In this document: in pieces, positions 43,260 through 56,964 of the stretch
Position numbering within the stretch: position 1 is the stretch's first letter
Layout: every line of letters starts with the position of its first letter
Assembly (NCBI GenBank): GCA_050084515.1
Contig: CM114272.1
Location: 15,810,001 to 15,874,000 of the forward strand
DNA: 64,000 nt
Source: Blasia pusilla
Taxonomy: Eukaryota; Marchantiophyta; Marchantiopsida; Blasiales
Direction: 5' to 3'
Position numbers and translations under genes: made by a program
Notes under the pieces: model-generated
The model's database searches: none
The model's input: only the letters and a program-made list of their open reading frames with translations
Told to the model about the DNA's origin: nothing

Positions 43260-44689
43260 CTACATATCTGCGCTAAGGTTTTAACTCAACTCCACACATC
43301 ATAAAATATGAGAGAAGACACTTCTTCTACATCAAAGAGAGGAAAAAACTAGAAAGTATTGCAAGCTTCAGAGAGTACAAGACTCTTCGGCTTGGATCAT
43401 CCCCAAAGAGTTCCTTACACAACCCACCAAGACTACTAGGAAACTCAAGACACAAGGGCATGAACCCTTGCTGCTGTAGGAATGAGAGTTGAGTCTTGCA
43501 ATTTCGAAAGTCCAGAAGATAATTAGGAAGAGCATAGGAAAGCTGTTAGAAAGTGAGTAACCTACCCTGACGAATTTAGTTCTGAAAGTAGGATGAGCCG
43601 CTCATTCTTGATGTCTCTTTGAGGTCTTCGTTGGAACTTTCTTATTCAAGATTCAAAAGAGTCTTTGTCTACACTTGAGAAGAGTCTTTTCCAAGAGGGA
43701 AGAAAACCATTTTGTTCTTTTGTAATAGTGAAGACTTAGTTATTGTAATTAGTTAATGTTTAGTGAAGAAGGATTTATTCTTGATATTTCTTATAAAACC
43801 TCTCTTTACTCAAGAAACGGTGATCTCTTAGGAACGAACTTAATAATTTGCGATTAAAAGAGTACCTTTTTTCCATGAGTTGTACATTACAGTTATTTTT
43901 TGTAAAGAATTTTAGTAAAGTCCTCATTGATTGAAGACTGAGGGCTCAAGACTAGAAGTAAAGAGGTATACTTTACAGAAATTGTGGAATCATGGAATGG
44001 AAGAGCTCCGTTGAAAGGACAAGAAAGAGTGAGAATTTGAGGATTGTCTTGGAGGAGTGAGAAGAATGTAAGAATAAGAAAGAAGAATGAAAGAAGAAGT
44101 AAGAGTACGAGGCGTGCATGCTTTGTAGCCAAGACCGCAGAACGGGAAGATGGTAAAGACTGTAAAAGACTTCTTCTTTGCAGCAGAAGTTTCAGGGGAG
44201 TCTTCGTGCAAAGACTCTGAACAAAGAACAAAGACCAAAGAGCCAAGACTAAGAAAGCAAAGAAGCAGAAGAGAGAAGAAGAAGGAATCAGCAAGAGTCT
44301 TCACAAAGCGGAAAGACGAATGAAGAGTAGGAATAAGAAGAGGAATAATATTTTTGTAGAAAGCGGAAGGAAGGAAAGTCGCGAGAAGAACTTCTTTGCG
44401 GCGGCAGCAGCATTAGTAAGTGCTTCACGAAGATAGGATAGGAGTGCTTCGCATCTAGCGAAGACTGCAGATAGTGGATCGTCGCAACGGTTTTGGAAGT
44501 TAGAAATGAAAGGTTGTCACAATTTAGTTGGAAGCGGAAGAGACATCAACCGACGCAAGGAGAAGGAGTGGTTGAAAGATCTGAACTATGGGATTGATAA
44601 TTAGAAATCTATAAGGAAGTAGACAGATCAACCAGGAATTGTAAAGAGACTGTTTAAAGGGTAAAGCAGAAGAGCAAGGGGTCATCCCC
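43260..44689. repeat. LTR-like repeat R, rearranged copy
   Basis: Positions 43,440-43,892 are a direct copy of 45,656-46,081 (landmarks GATAATTAGGAAGAGC, GAGTAACCTACC, AAGTAGGATGAGCCGC, ACACTTGAGAAGAG, GAGTTGTACATTACA). Positions 43,260-43,440 match 45,470-45,640 in inverted orientation, so this copy has a local inversion. Positions 43,893-44,689 match 40,780-41,230 and continue to the insertion site of the Mutator-like element. No protein is encoded; the minus frames at 43,893-44,304 lie in a purine-rich repeat. Confidence 0.6.
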
Positions 44690-45464
44690 AGGTTGCACAT
44701 GGACAAAGTCCGTTTCCGCACACTTATCCCTGTCTAATGGAGGCCAGGGTACTCAGGCACGAGGCCCGTACTCGAGCCCGTCCGCACTCTACACATGTTG
44801 TATGGCCAACAGCCCGTCCTAGGGCGGGCTCAGTGCGGGCTCGAGGCCCGCCCTGAGCCGCATTGAACTTGGTTCAACTTTCAACGGACAAAATCTCGGT
44901 CCTGCGGACCAAAGTTTTGTATGCAGGACCAAAATTTCGCGGCCTTCAACCCGCTTAGAACCCTCACTTGCCCGTGCCTTGCCCACATCTCCCCGCTTGG
45001 AGCCCGCACCTGCCCGTTCAGAGCCCGCTCTCAATCAATTTTGAGCCTGCACCTGTCCGCCCCAAGCCCGCAGCTGCTAGTCAAGAGCCAGCACCTACCC
45101 ACCCTAGCCCGCCCTAGCTCGCCTTGAGCCCATGCCTGCCTCGAACCCGCACCTGCCCCCCATAGCCCGCCTCAAGCCCACCCCTCCCCACCCAGAGCCC
45201 GCACCTGCCCGCTTCGAGCCTGCGCCTACCTAGAGCCCACACGTGCCCACCGGGAGCCCGCACCTACCCGCCTGGAGCTCGCGCCCAATCAACCAAGAGC
45301 CCACACTTGCCCGCTCGGAGCCCGCACTTGCCCGTCTAGAGCCCGCCCTATGGACCATATAATGGGTGCAGGCTCTGTGAGCCGAGGTCAATATGGTAGG
45401 CTCTGAGGCGGGCTAGAGTGCGGGCCTGAGTGTGGTCCGGGCATGTCCGTTTCTGTGCAACCTT
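44690..45464. mobile_element. Mutator-like element with GC-rich minisatellite (third member)
   Basis: Starts AGGTTGCACATGGACAAAG and ends CCGTTTCTGTGCAACCTT. It is flanked by GGTCATCCCC (44,680-44,689) and GGTCATTCCC (45,465-45,474), a 9-10 bp duplication with one mismatch, diagnostic of the Mutator superfamily. The interior minisatellite (44,940-45,345) is the same as in the element at 36,637. It is inserted in repeat R, and no transposase is present. Confidence 0.75.
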
Positions 45465-46081
45465 GGGTCATTCCCTTATGTCTTGAGTTATTAGTACTTT
45501 TGTTGATTGTGTGAAGAAGTTCTTTAGGGATGATCTGAGCCAAAGAGTCTTGTACCCTCTAAAGCTTGTAATACTATCTAGTTTCCTCCACTCTTTGATG
45601 TAAGAAAAGTGTCCTCATTCATCCCTTCTGATATGTAGAGTTGAGTGTCAATCTTATTGGGCTGCTGTAGTGATGGGTGTGGAGTCTTTGATTTCAGAAT
45701 TTCAAAGGATAATTAGGAAGAGCGTATGAAAGCTATTAGAAAATGAGTAACCTACCATGATAGATTCCATTCTGAAAGTAGGATGAGCCGCCAACTTCTT
45801 GAGGTCTCTTTGAGGTCCTTGTTTGAGCTTTGGTATCCGAGATTCGCAAGATTTATTCTCTACACTTGAGAAGAGTTTCTTCTAGAGGGAAGACAACCAT
45901 TTCAATCTTTTGTACTAGTGAAGATGTAATCATTGAAGTTATTGAAGTACTTAGTAAACAAGGAGTTATTCTGTATATTTCGTATAAGACCTCTCTTTTC
46001 TCAAGAAACCGTGATCTTTTGGGAACAAACTTAATTCTTTGCGATTAAGGGAGTACCTTTTTCCTTGAGTTGTACATTACA
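45465..46081. repeat. LTR-like repeat R, 3' portion
   Basis: Continues repeat R after the Mutator-like insertion and ends GAGTTGTACATTACA, as does the copy at 43,892. With the insertion removed the unit 43,893-46,081 is about 1.4 kb. It could be a solo LTR of an unrecognised family. The plus frame 45,830-46,048 is incidental. Confidence 0.55.
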
Positions 46082-46398
46082 AAATAACATAGTATTTGAT
46101 TCAAACAATGAAAGCTTCAACACAACCATTTCTTCATGACAATAAACTTATAATTAAACTTGATATTAATTTGAACTGGAGATTGAGTAATGTAATTGTT
46201 GCAGCTTTCGCAGTTAATCTTCTAGTAGTAGGTTAGCGCAAAAGGTTACTCTAGACTTTATAAAATTTATCACACTAGTAGGGATACTCACTAGTGCACC
46301 CTCCACTTCATATGTTGAATTTCCAAAAGAAGCTATCACTTAGTCATGTGGACATAACATTGCAATTGGTTTTTCACTAATATTCTTCTCTCATATCT

Positions 46399-46830
46399 TT
46401 ACATCCCAATTTTTATATCTCTTGGTTGGGCCAATGTTTCCTTGTTTGTACTAACTCCGACTAGAACTTGTCCCATCCATATAAGATATTTGTTCCTTTC
46501 TTGTCTTGGTTTAATTATGAGAAAGTCTCCAACATTGAAATCTACTAATTCACCTTTTGTTTCCAACATTGAAAACATATCAACTCTAGGCCTGAATACA
46601 TTGGGCTCACAATAGTGATCCTGATTTTGAAGAACTCCACTTCCAAAGACAATAGAAATTTGAGTGCAACTTTGCTTAGTTAGAGGCCCAAAGTTCTCCA
46701 ATGATACGGGCTATTAAACTGCTCGTATTGTTGGTACCAGAGTCTCTATACCTTGTCCACAGGGTTTCCATAAGGAAACAGTTGGTCCAATTCCTCAAAC
46801 ATCTTCCTCCATTATTGGGCTAGTTGTTGG
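46399..46830 (-). pseudogene. DUF7869-type protein, C-terminal fragment
   Basis: The minus frame includes NFGPLTKQSCTQISIVFGSG, DHYCEPNVFRPRVD, LVDFNVGDFLIIKPRQERN and KYLIWMGQVLVGV. It matches the frame at 56,005-55,577 block by block (FWPLTEHNTQVPIVFGRG, DHYCGPTRFTPRVD, NVRDFVIITPRQERN, KYPIWMGQVLVGV). The DNA similarity continues to about 46,830 and, on the other side, to about 46,110. It is a decayed second copy of that element lacking the GHTHKDVD domain. Confidence 0.65.
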
Positions 46831-47503
46831 AACTCCTCTTTGTGCTTACGGAAGACTTTCTTCCCATCTTATCAATATTCTCGGAGGTTTATGAAAGTGT
46901 ATCCATCCCTACCATGAACTTTCATAAACCTTAGAGTTGAAGCTCCGAGTCTTCCGACTACTGGTCATTCCAAGTCATGGACTCTAGCATTCATACAATG
47001 TGAGTCATTTCCGCTCAATGTGGGTCATTTCCGCTCAACGTCATGTCTTATGCTTATAATAGTCATACAATGAGTCTTACTAAAAGAGTTCACATTTGTA
47101 AAACTAAAAGAGTTCACATCTTTGAGTGCACAAAATACACTTACATTTGAAGTTCCCTGATATGTGAAGTTTTAAGACTCAATTTTCTAGTATGTGAACA
47201 AATAAATTTAGTATCTATAAGTTTATAGGTAAAGTACTCGGATATGTGGAATTTTAAGACTCAGATCTAAAGTCTTTTAGTATCTATATATACTACTTAG
47301 AATCGAATTTGAAGGAACTACATTTTACTAACATGTGATCACAAAATCTAACCATATTATTTCTGATCACAAAATTTGACCACAAAGCATATGAGTTTAT
47401 CTCATTTTTGGCAAAATAGATGAGATTTAAAATACTTCATGGATCACAAAATCTCCTTTGCTACCACTCTTTCCAAGAACATGAAGGAAAGAATGAAGAA
47501 GCC
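46831..47503. other. No identifiable gene
   Basis: AT-rich; contains short inverted motifs (GGTTTATGAAAGT/ACTTTCATAAACC near 46,890-46,935) and no coding motif. Confidence 0.35.
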
Positions 47504-50450
47504 TTAATCTACCCATTTCTTCAAGTTTAGTTCAGGCCATAGTACATTTGTTCCTATTTCTTCACCTAATACTCGTTGAGGGGGATCGTCCCCCTCATTG
47601 GTTTGCCATAACGCGTAGTCCGGCTCCAAGACACTTTGGATTGTGACTTGCATAACCCCATCTAGAATGTCTTTGCCATGACACTTATCACAACCGGATA
47701 TCCCTGTTATCACTCCCTAAGCAAGTATATGGCGAGGATTTCTGTGTTTTGTGAAGGAGACATCATCACCTCTCTTCAATTGACATAAAGGTGCACTTAA
47801 GGTACTTTGATCTGCAATTGCATGATCAAAGTATGATTAAATGGTCCCCAACCAGATTTTAACTTGAATGGGGAATATCACACATGTCTTCAGATGTCAT
47901 GTAAAAAACAAGTAGCAAGCTTACAAACAACACTAATACTTGAAATTGACATGAGCATTGGCTATTACCTTTTTTTTGCCTCCCCACACTTGAGTTAGGC
48001 TCGTTGTCACATCCTTCACTTCCAAAATCAGAGTGCACTTTGGATTTAGACTTCTTCTTCATTGGAGATGGTTTCACTAGCAAACCATCTTCAAGATTCT
48101 TTTCCAACAGAATCTCTTGAGTCCTCCTCTTCTTTTGTGCCCCTATATAAATTTTTTTTTTTCCAGATTTAATCATACAAGGCAATGATCATATTCGAAA
48201 GATCTAAAATCTTTTTACAGCCATCAAGAGAATGCCTTAAGACCTGAATACGTGCTTTTTCCACATTGACAAGATCAGAATTGCTAAAACCTGAAACAAG
48301 CATCCATCAAGGAACCTTAAACTCTAACCAATTTTTGTAAGAGAGCATGTAGAAGAAAACTTACTCTTACGGTTGGAGGTCACCTCTCCACTCGGCTTCA
48401 TCGGGGGGCTCCTAATCTTCTCCTTTCCTACTAGATAACATTGAAGAGCATGAGAAGAAAATGAAAAAAAATCCATCGACAACTTCAAATAGTAGCAAGA
48501 TCAATATTCTCATTTGTGAGTAGGTTTTCCACTCCCACTTTGGCTTTAAAGATACTATAAGAAAGCATGCACTAAGGTAAGAGTTTAGAATACCTTTTTG
48601 ACCGGGTGTGACCTCTCCATCACTTGAGCAGGCACTGAAAGGATCTTTGAATGTAGGCATAGTGTCTGTCTTTCCTGCAGGTCCAATCAATTGAATGTGA
48701 AGTCACATAAGATGAAAAAGTTACCATTATTTGGTATTATATCTGAAAAGAGGAAAAGTAGAAAACTAATTCTAGCACAAGTATCCACACTACATATCTT
48801 TAGGAGACACATGAATCGAAGGAGTTGTCACAATGGGCACTCCTACACAAGTATGAATCAAGATTTATTAGTTTTTCTCAATGAACTAGAGCACATTCTT
48901 GCTGTAAATATGAAGGTGCCCTTAATTTTGAGCTACATTCCAAAAGCCATGTGACTAGGAAATTTTAGGAAATACCTTTGCGGATTGAGCTTGCCTCTCC
49001 ACCTAACTTGATGGAGGGAGTATATATCTTTTGATTCCTTATAACAACATGGGAAGTGCATCTTTAGTAACTAACCTAATTGAGTAATCTGAAATCTCAA
49101 TTACTAACCTGAAATCTAAGAATTGGAGATATCTGATTACTTGAATTTCCTAACCACATTGTATCTGGGCCTTTATGTGTGGCCTCTCTTGAGCCTAAAC
49201 CCATCACTTGAGCAGCCACTTTGTGGATCTACAATTTGTAACGGCACCTCTCTCCTTCTTGTCATACCCACACCCATATCTTTATTCACAGTTTATAAAT
49301 CAACTACATTGTTGAAATAACACTAAGAAATTAGCATCAGGTTGGAAGGATTGCACATATAGTTGTGTATTGAAGTACATAACACAATACCAAATACTCA
49401 AATGAGGATTTGCACAAGAGAACAATGATTCAAAACAAATGGACATACCTTCTTGCACTTTAGACTCCGTCATACTTGGTGTTGAGTGGGCATTGGAAGC
49501 CTCTGCCCCTACTGTCCTCAGCGCAAGATCTGCTACTATTTGGACAAATTGCAAATCTGGTCCAAATAGTAGCAGATCTTGCACAGAGGACAATAGGGGT
49601 AGAGGCTTTTTTGTTGTGGTGGAACTTAACTCATGCCTTAAAAGCTTCACATCCTCTACCCATCGCTTCGCTTGCACCTCTAGTTGATTGGTAACTTGTG
49701 AGTCCACGACATTCTACAAAATACAAAGACTTAGTGGAGAGAGTATAATGATTTAGCCTATCAATGTACAAGAAGATTTAAAGAAATACTTCCAAGTCAC
49801 ATGAATGCTTCATGTCCCATGCTATACCACTCAAGGATGGACCTTACCTTTGAGCCTCAACTCAAAGGTGTAGTACTTCACAACTCCCTCTCATTCTGAG
49901 TTTCTGTTTTTCCCTCTCCTACAAGCCAACTCAACATTGTAAGAATCTAAGAAATGTACCTAATGTAAAAAAAAAGTATATGTTTTATCTTTCTTTACTT
50001 CATTTGGTTGAAAGGAATGCACCCATAGTTATGTATTGAAGTACATAACAATACAATTGTAGTGGAAGTAAGGAACATCATCTCTAATAAGGAGTTGCAA
50101 AGAACACTTATAATCCCAATCCTCATATCCTGAACACCTGACTGTCCATTGGGATTTGGATTCTCCACCTTGCCCCTTGCCGATTTCATTACTTCAGCTT
50201 TCATCGTGGCTGCGTTGGACAACCTATAGTCTACAAGGTGTTCCAATTCTATAGGCTTATGATCAAGGTGACTTTTCACCGCACGATGCCCCCCCTCGCT
50301 CTTGAAGTAAGTCTTCAAAATGTATCTCTTAGTCTTCAATAAAGAAAATATCTTCTTCCTTTAGCAATCCGGGTTTAATCTGGATGCACCAACATACTCC
50401 CAAGCCATGTCCATATGATTGCGGATGGTGGCCATGCAAATACTATCTTG
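47504..50450 (-). pseudogene. Plant En/Spm (CACTA)-type transposase relic in several pieces
   Basis: Read on the minus strand from 50,450: MATIRNHMDMAWEYVGASRL, then after a stop SLLKTKRYILKTYFKSEGG, then YRLSNAATMKAEVMKSARGK and a GQSG block. This is the layout of the plant Transposase_24 (Ptta/En/Spm) region (KR-x-x-LK-x-YF followed by K-x-x-x-K-x-x-R-x-K ... G). Next are WVEDVKLLRHELSS (49,707), further frames at 48,690 and 48,185 with GKKKIYIGAQKKRR, and at 47,713 the block CHGKDILDGVMQVTIQSVLE ... LGEEIGTNVLWPELNLKKW, resembling the DUF8039-like domain found beside such transposases. The pieces are separated by non-coding DNA that may be introns. The identity is inferred from weak motifs. 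Confidence 0.4.
49499..49606. repeat. Imperfect inverted repeat, 47-bp arms, 14-bp loop
   Basis: The arms 49,499-49,545 and 49,560-49,606 match with four differences. It lies inside the transposase-like relic and gives similar peptide strings on both strands (SARSATIW on plus, LLLFGPDLQF on minus). Confidence 0.85.
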
Positions 50451-50790
50451 TTTATCTATGTCCACACATGAGATATCTAAGTAAGCATCATCCATACCTT
50501 TACATCACTCAACCATGCCTCTTAACCAAGGGCCATATTATCGGCCCATCTAGTCTCCAATGACTCACATTTGGGTCAAAGATGGGCCTTGTTCCACTCA
50601 GATGGCCTCTTTTTTCCAAAGGTCACGCTCGTACGGCGATGGCCAGATCCTCGCTTCTCTTCTTTCACATCAGATCACTTATCATATCATTAGAAAGGTG
50701 TTAGGACTCTATGCTACTAGTAGCCATGGAGAAGTTCATTTATAAAACTTCATTGTGGGAAGGAGAGGTTCAAGCTCTCTCAAATGCTCA
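50451..50790. other. No further identifiable feature
   Basis: Sequence upstream of the transposase-like relic; probably its 5' part but without a motif. Confidence 0.3.
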
Positions 50791-52080
50791 AACAACATAG
50801 AGAAACCCATGAAAGTGTCTTACCTCTCATTCCTTAAAGCTTGTCCTTGAACAAGCAGAATTGGAACAAGCTTTAAGGAACCTCTAGCCTCTACATGGTT
50901 TCCTGCATAGAAAATTCACAACACACAGAGCATAAGCATATGCTGATATTGTTAAGCTGGTAACACCAACGTTGTTCAACACATTCAGTAGCATAGACCT
51001 ACTACCCAAAGCTGCTCCACTATTAAGTAATGCTTATTGGGGATCCCAACTCGGTTAATTAGATGGGGTGGTGAAGAGCAGGGTTTATTGACACTTGGAA
51101 GCTCCGCACCAACAAGTAGTATAGTCAGCACTCACACTATATGAGAGTCTCTCTCCTGTCATATGGTACCTTCTTCATTTCTCTCTCTCTTTCTGTACAA
51201 CCATCCTAGTCTCAAGCACAATCCAACCAAAGCACGGGGTCTATGGTCATAAGGCTATGACATGCACTACTTAATGAGTACAGTCTCTCTCACATGCTCA
51301 AAAAATACAGAGGAAGCCCATGAAAGTGTCTGACCTCTCTCTGGAGACCTCTAATCACTACTTGGTCTCCTGCACACAAAATTCCCAACACATAGAGCAT
51401 GTGCATATGCTAATATTGGAAGCATATGATAAATCCTTTGTGGGTATCATAACCAAAGTAGTGAGCAAACGCTTACAGCAAAACTGCTAAGAGGAAGCCA
51501 TGAAAATCATATTGACCTCTCTCTCTTCACGCTATGTGCCAATCAAGTACAACAAAAGAACCATTTAATCACTAAGTTGACTACACACATACCAGTAGCT
51601 TATGCTGTTGTTGCTAAGCTACTCATACCTGAATTTTTCAACACATTCGGTAGCTTAGATTCATTGCCCAACGCTACTCTCTCAAGTCCAACTATGGTCT
51701 GGACGCTACATCAACCACTGCTCAATGACTATAGTCTCTAGTAAGCTTGTAATACCAAAAATGATCAACACATTCATTAGCCTAGATTCATTGCCCAGAG
51801 CAGTTTTATTGGTAAGTAATGTTTATTGGGAATCCCAATGAGGTAAAGTAGATGGGATGGTGAAGAGCTTCTTGGTTGACACTTGGAAGCTTTGCATCAA
51901 CACGTTATGTGGTCAACCCTCACAATATATGAGAATATCTCCCCTCTCATATAATACCTTCTTCACTTCTTTCTCTTTCTACACCCATCCCAGTCTCAAG
52001 CATTGTCCAACTAGGGCGCGGGGTCTACGGTCGCAACGCTACGACAGACACTTCTTAATGAGTTATACTTTCTATGGAGA
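50791..52080 (+). repeat. Diverged tandem duplication, two to three units
   Basis: 50,955-51,290 (TTCAACACATTCAGTAGC, TAATGCTTATTGGGGATCCC, GACACTTGGAAGCT, GGGGTCTATGGTC) and 51,745-52,075 (ATCAACACATTCATTAGC, TAATGTTTATTGGGAATCCC, GACACTTGGAAGCT, GGGGTCTACGGTC) are diverged direct copies about 785 bp apart. A partial third unit is at 51,590-51,735. No protein is recognised in any unit. Confidence 0.6.
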
Positions 52081-54316
<2,236 letters not shown>

Positions 54317-54992
54317 CATGTTTATGGCTTAGATTATAGGGTTTATGGCTTAGGGTTTAGGATTTATGGCTTAGGGTTTAGGATTTATGGCTTAGGGTTT
54401 AAGGTTTATGGCTTAGGGTTTAAGGTTTAGGGCTTGGGGTTTAGCGCCTAGGGTTTAGGGTTTATGGCTTAGGGTTTAAGGTTTAGGCTTAGGGTTAAGG
54501 ATTTATAGTTTAGGGTTTAGGGTTTTTGGCTTACGTTGTGGGGTTTAGGTTTCTGCTAAGGGTTTAGGGTTAATGGTTTAGGGCTTAGGGTTTATTGCTT
54601 AAGTTCTAGGATCTAGGGTGTTTTGCTTAGGGACTAGGGTAGAGGGTTTTTGGCCTAGGATTTAAGGTTTATGGTTTATTGCTTAGGCTCTAGGGTTTAG
54701 GGTTTTTTGCTTAGGTTATAGGATTTAGGGTTTTTTGGTTAGGGTTTAGGGTTTTTGGCCTAGGGTTTAGGGTATTTGACTAAGGGGTTAGGGTTTAGGG
54801 TTGTTGGCGTAGGGATTAGAGTTTATTGCTTAGGTTTGAGGACTTAGGATGTTTGGGTTTATGGCTTACAAGTTAGGGTATAGGGGTGGTTGGCCTGGGT
54901 TTTAGGGTTTAGGGTTCTTGGCCTAGGGTTTAGGGTGTTTGGCTTAGGGTTTAGAGGTTTTGGCTCAGGGGTTAGGTTTTAGGGTTTAAGGT
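54317..54992 (+). repeat. Degenerate interstitial telomere-like array, about 680 bp
   Basis: Dozens of GGGTTTA/TTTAGGG-type units mixed with GGCTTAGGGTTTAGG and GGTTTATGGCTTAGG higher-order units, G-rich strand on plus. It is the longer relative of the array at 40,118-40,330 in the same orientation. Confidence 0.85.
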
Positions 54993-55576
54993 AAATGATC
55001 CGTTCAAGTTTGTAAACTAATAGGTTCCGGGAGTTAGTGTGATATAGAGTGTAGTCTTACTTAGGGAAACCCGTTTTTGATCCAAAGTCTACATTTATGA
55101 ATTAAACTTCATGGTACAAGTTGGAATACCATATTAAACAATAAAATTTAAAATAGGAAGAACATGGAATCTGATTGCAATTGTGAAAGCTTCAACAAAA
55201 CCATTTTATTCAATAGTCTCATCCCATATGTAGAAATTTAAAGAATCTTTATAAAATCAAGTGATGACTCTCAATAACATTACATTAAATTGTAACAAAG
55301 GCTTAGAGTAATTATGTTGTTGTTACTAGTCATCTTTATCTTCTAGTACTAGGTTAGTGCCAAAATTTATTTTAGACTTTATAAAATTAGCCATGTCAAT
55401 GGGGATACTCACTAGTCCATCCTCTATTGCATATGTTGAATTAGCGAAAAATGCTATAACGAGTCATGCGGACACAATATTGGTTTCTCACTACTATTCT
55501 TCTTCCATTTTCTTACATACCAATTTTGATATCTCCTACTTGGGGCTATGTTCCCTCTTCCGAATGTATACAATGG
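54993..55576. other. Non-coding flank shared with the 40-kb and 46-kb regions
   Basis: The first part matches 40,620-40,705. The later part (GTGAAAGCTTCAACAAAACC, CTTCTAGTACTAGGTTAGTGC, GACTTTATAAAATTAGCC) matches 46,105-46,275 upstream of the DUF7869-type fragment there. No gene is seen. Confidence 0.5.
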
Positions 55577-56715
55577 CTACCAATACTGAATTTTGAAATT
55601 TGTATCTTCATCAACTCCAACTAGAACTTGTCCCATCCATATGGGATATTTGTTTCTTTCTTGTCTTGGTGTAATTATGACAAAGTCTCGAACATTGAAA
55701 TCTACCAATGCAACTTCTCTTTCCTCCATTGATAACGTATCAACTCTAGGTGTGAATCTAGTGGGCCCACAATAGTGATCTCGATTTGGAGGAATTCCTC
55801 TTCCAAAGACAATAGGAACTTGAGTGTTATGTTCGGTTAGAGGCCAAAAATCTTCCAATGTCTCAGAGAACGATGAAGCGATGTCATGGGCTATCAAACT
55901 AGTCCTATTATTTGTAGAAGAATCTTCATTTGCTGATGTCTTATCATTTAATCGCAAGTTTTGAACCTTGTCCTTAGAGTTTCCACGAGGAAACAATTGG
56001 TCCAATTCCTCGATCGTCTTCCTCCACTACCGTGCTAGTTGTTGGGCACATGATGGGCACACCATCTGAAGATCTATTAAATTGGAATCGACTTGGCTTC
56101 TGCAGTCCATACCACTGATTTTTCTTTTTAGGCCCGATGAAACCTTTCAAGTACTCCTTGAAGTCGGGAATGTCCTGAACCATTTGTGTTGCTGGATTCG
56201 GTGAGATGGAGTTGAAAAATTGTGTTGCAAGATCTTTCAAGGTGTATGCATTGTGTCGCTGCAAAGTTCTTGAGAACTTGCTAAAAATAGCATCAACATC
56301 TTTGTGAGTGTGCCCCGGGATGAGAAAATCCAAGTGAATCTCTTCGAATACCTCCTTGTCAACAAGAAGGGCCAAGTACGCCATGACGTAAATATTTTTG
56401 TTATCTTTTCCAGAGTTGTCCATTTGTGGATTCAAAATCTTAGGCAGCTTCCTTAGTCCCTCTTCGACATACTTGGTGAGCCTGTAGGCTACACGGAGTA
56501 ACCCATCAAGCTTTTCCCTCCCTTTTAAGAATCGACTATGAAGTGGAGTTTAGGTTGAGTCCGTCTAAGAATTCTTGTATTTCACCGCGGGGGTTCTTCA
56601 AACTCCGAAATAACTTTGCCAATGATCCAATTGTCCAATTAGATCCCTGCTTGTAGACTCCTATGTCAAATTGAGCAATTGCACACGGTCCATGTCCATG
56701 AGTCAAGATACTTGC
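55577..56715 (-). pseudogene. DUF7869-type protein, central and C-terminal parts
   Basis: On the minus strand from about 56,715: LTHGHGPCAIAQFDIGVYKQ and NWTIGSLAKLFRSLKN; then after a frame change (about 56,520) LLRVAYRLTKYVEEGLRKLP, QMDNSGKDNKNIYVMAYLAL, IHLDFLIPGHTHKDVDAIFS and QFNRSSDGVPIM. The last frame (56,005-55,577) has VPIVFGRG, DHYCGPTRFTPRVD, FVIITPRQERN and IWMGQVLVGV. The QLDN-x-x-x-x-NKN and FL-x-GHTH-x-DVD motifs, with HG-x-G upstream, are those of the DUF7869 family of multicopy proteins found in algae, mosses, lycophytes, oomycetes and some animals. Their biochemical role is not known to me. Copy 6 of the DNMT-gypsy family separates this part from the N-terminal part at 63,630-63,930. 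Confidence 0.6.
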
Positions 56716-56964
56716 AATAAGAAAAAGAGTGAGTAAAAGTTAATTCAACTAAATATTCAAGTACCTAAAGAAGGTACCGTTTCTCCAAACTAGGTACGTG
56801 CGGCAAGTACCACATGCGTCCCCAAGTTCCATTAGGCAAGAAATGTAAGAAATGTAGCGCCCTATGAGAACTTCAATTCCGATGAATGGATCAGGCATAG
56901 ACCGATCTCTTTCTCCTTAGGAAACAATTTTGGGTGTGGATTAAAAATGGGAACTTAAGTCCTA
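56716..56964 (-). other. Short non-coding interval between DUF7869-type exon-like part and copy 6
   Basis: No motif. It ends with CCTA (56,961-56,964), the left copy of the target duplication flanking copy 6. Confidence 0.5.

Noticed and set aside
43893-44304. Membrane-protein-like frames on the minus strand (Leu/Phe/Ser-rich)
   Set aside because: They are the complement of a GAAGA-rich dispersed repeat that is also present at 40.8-41.2 kb, without conserved reading frame.
54317-54992. A true chromosome end
   Set aside because: The array is degenerate, only about 680 bp long, and continues into ordinary sequence on both sides.
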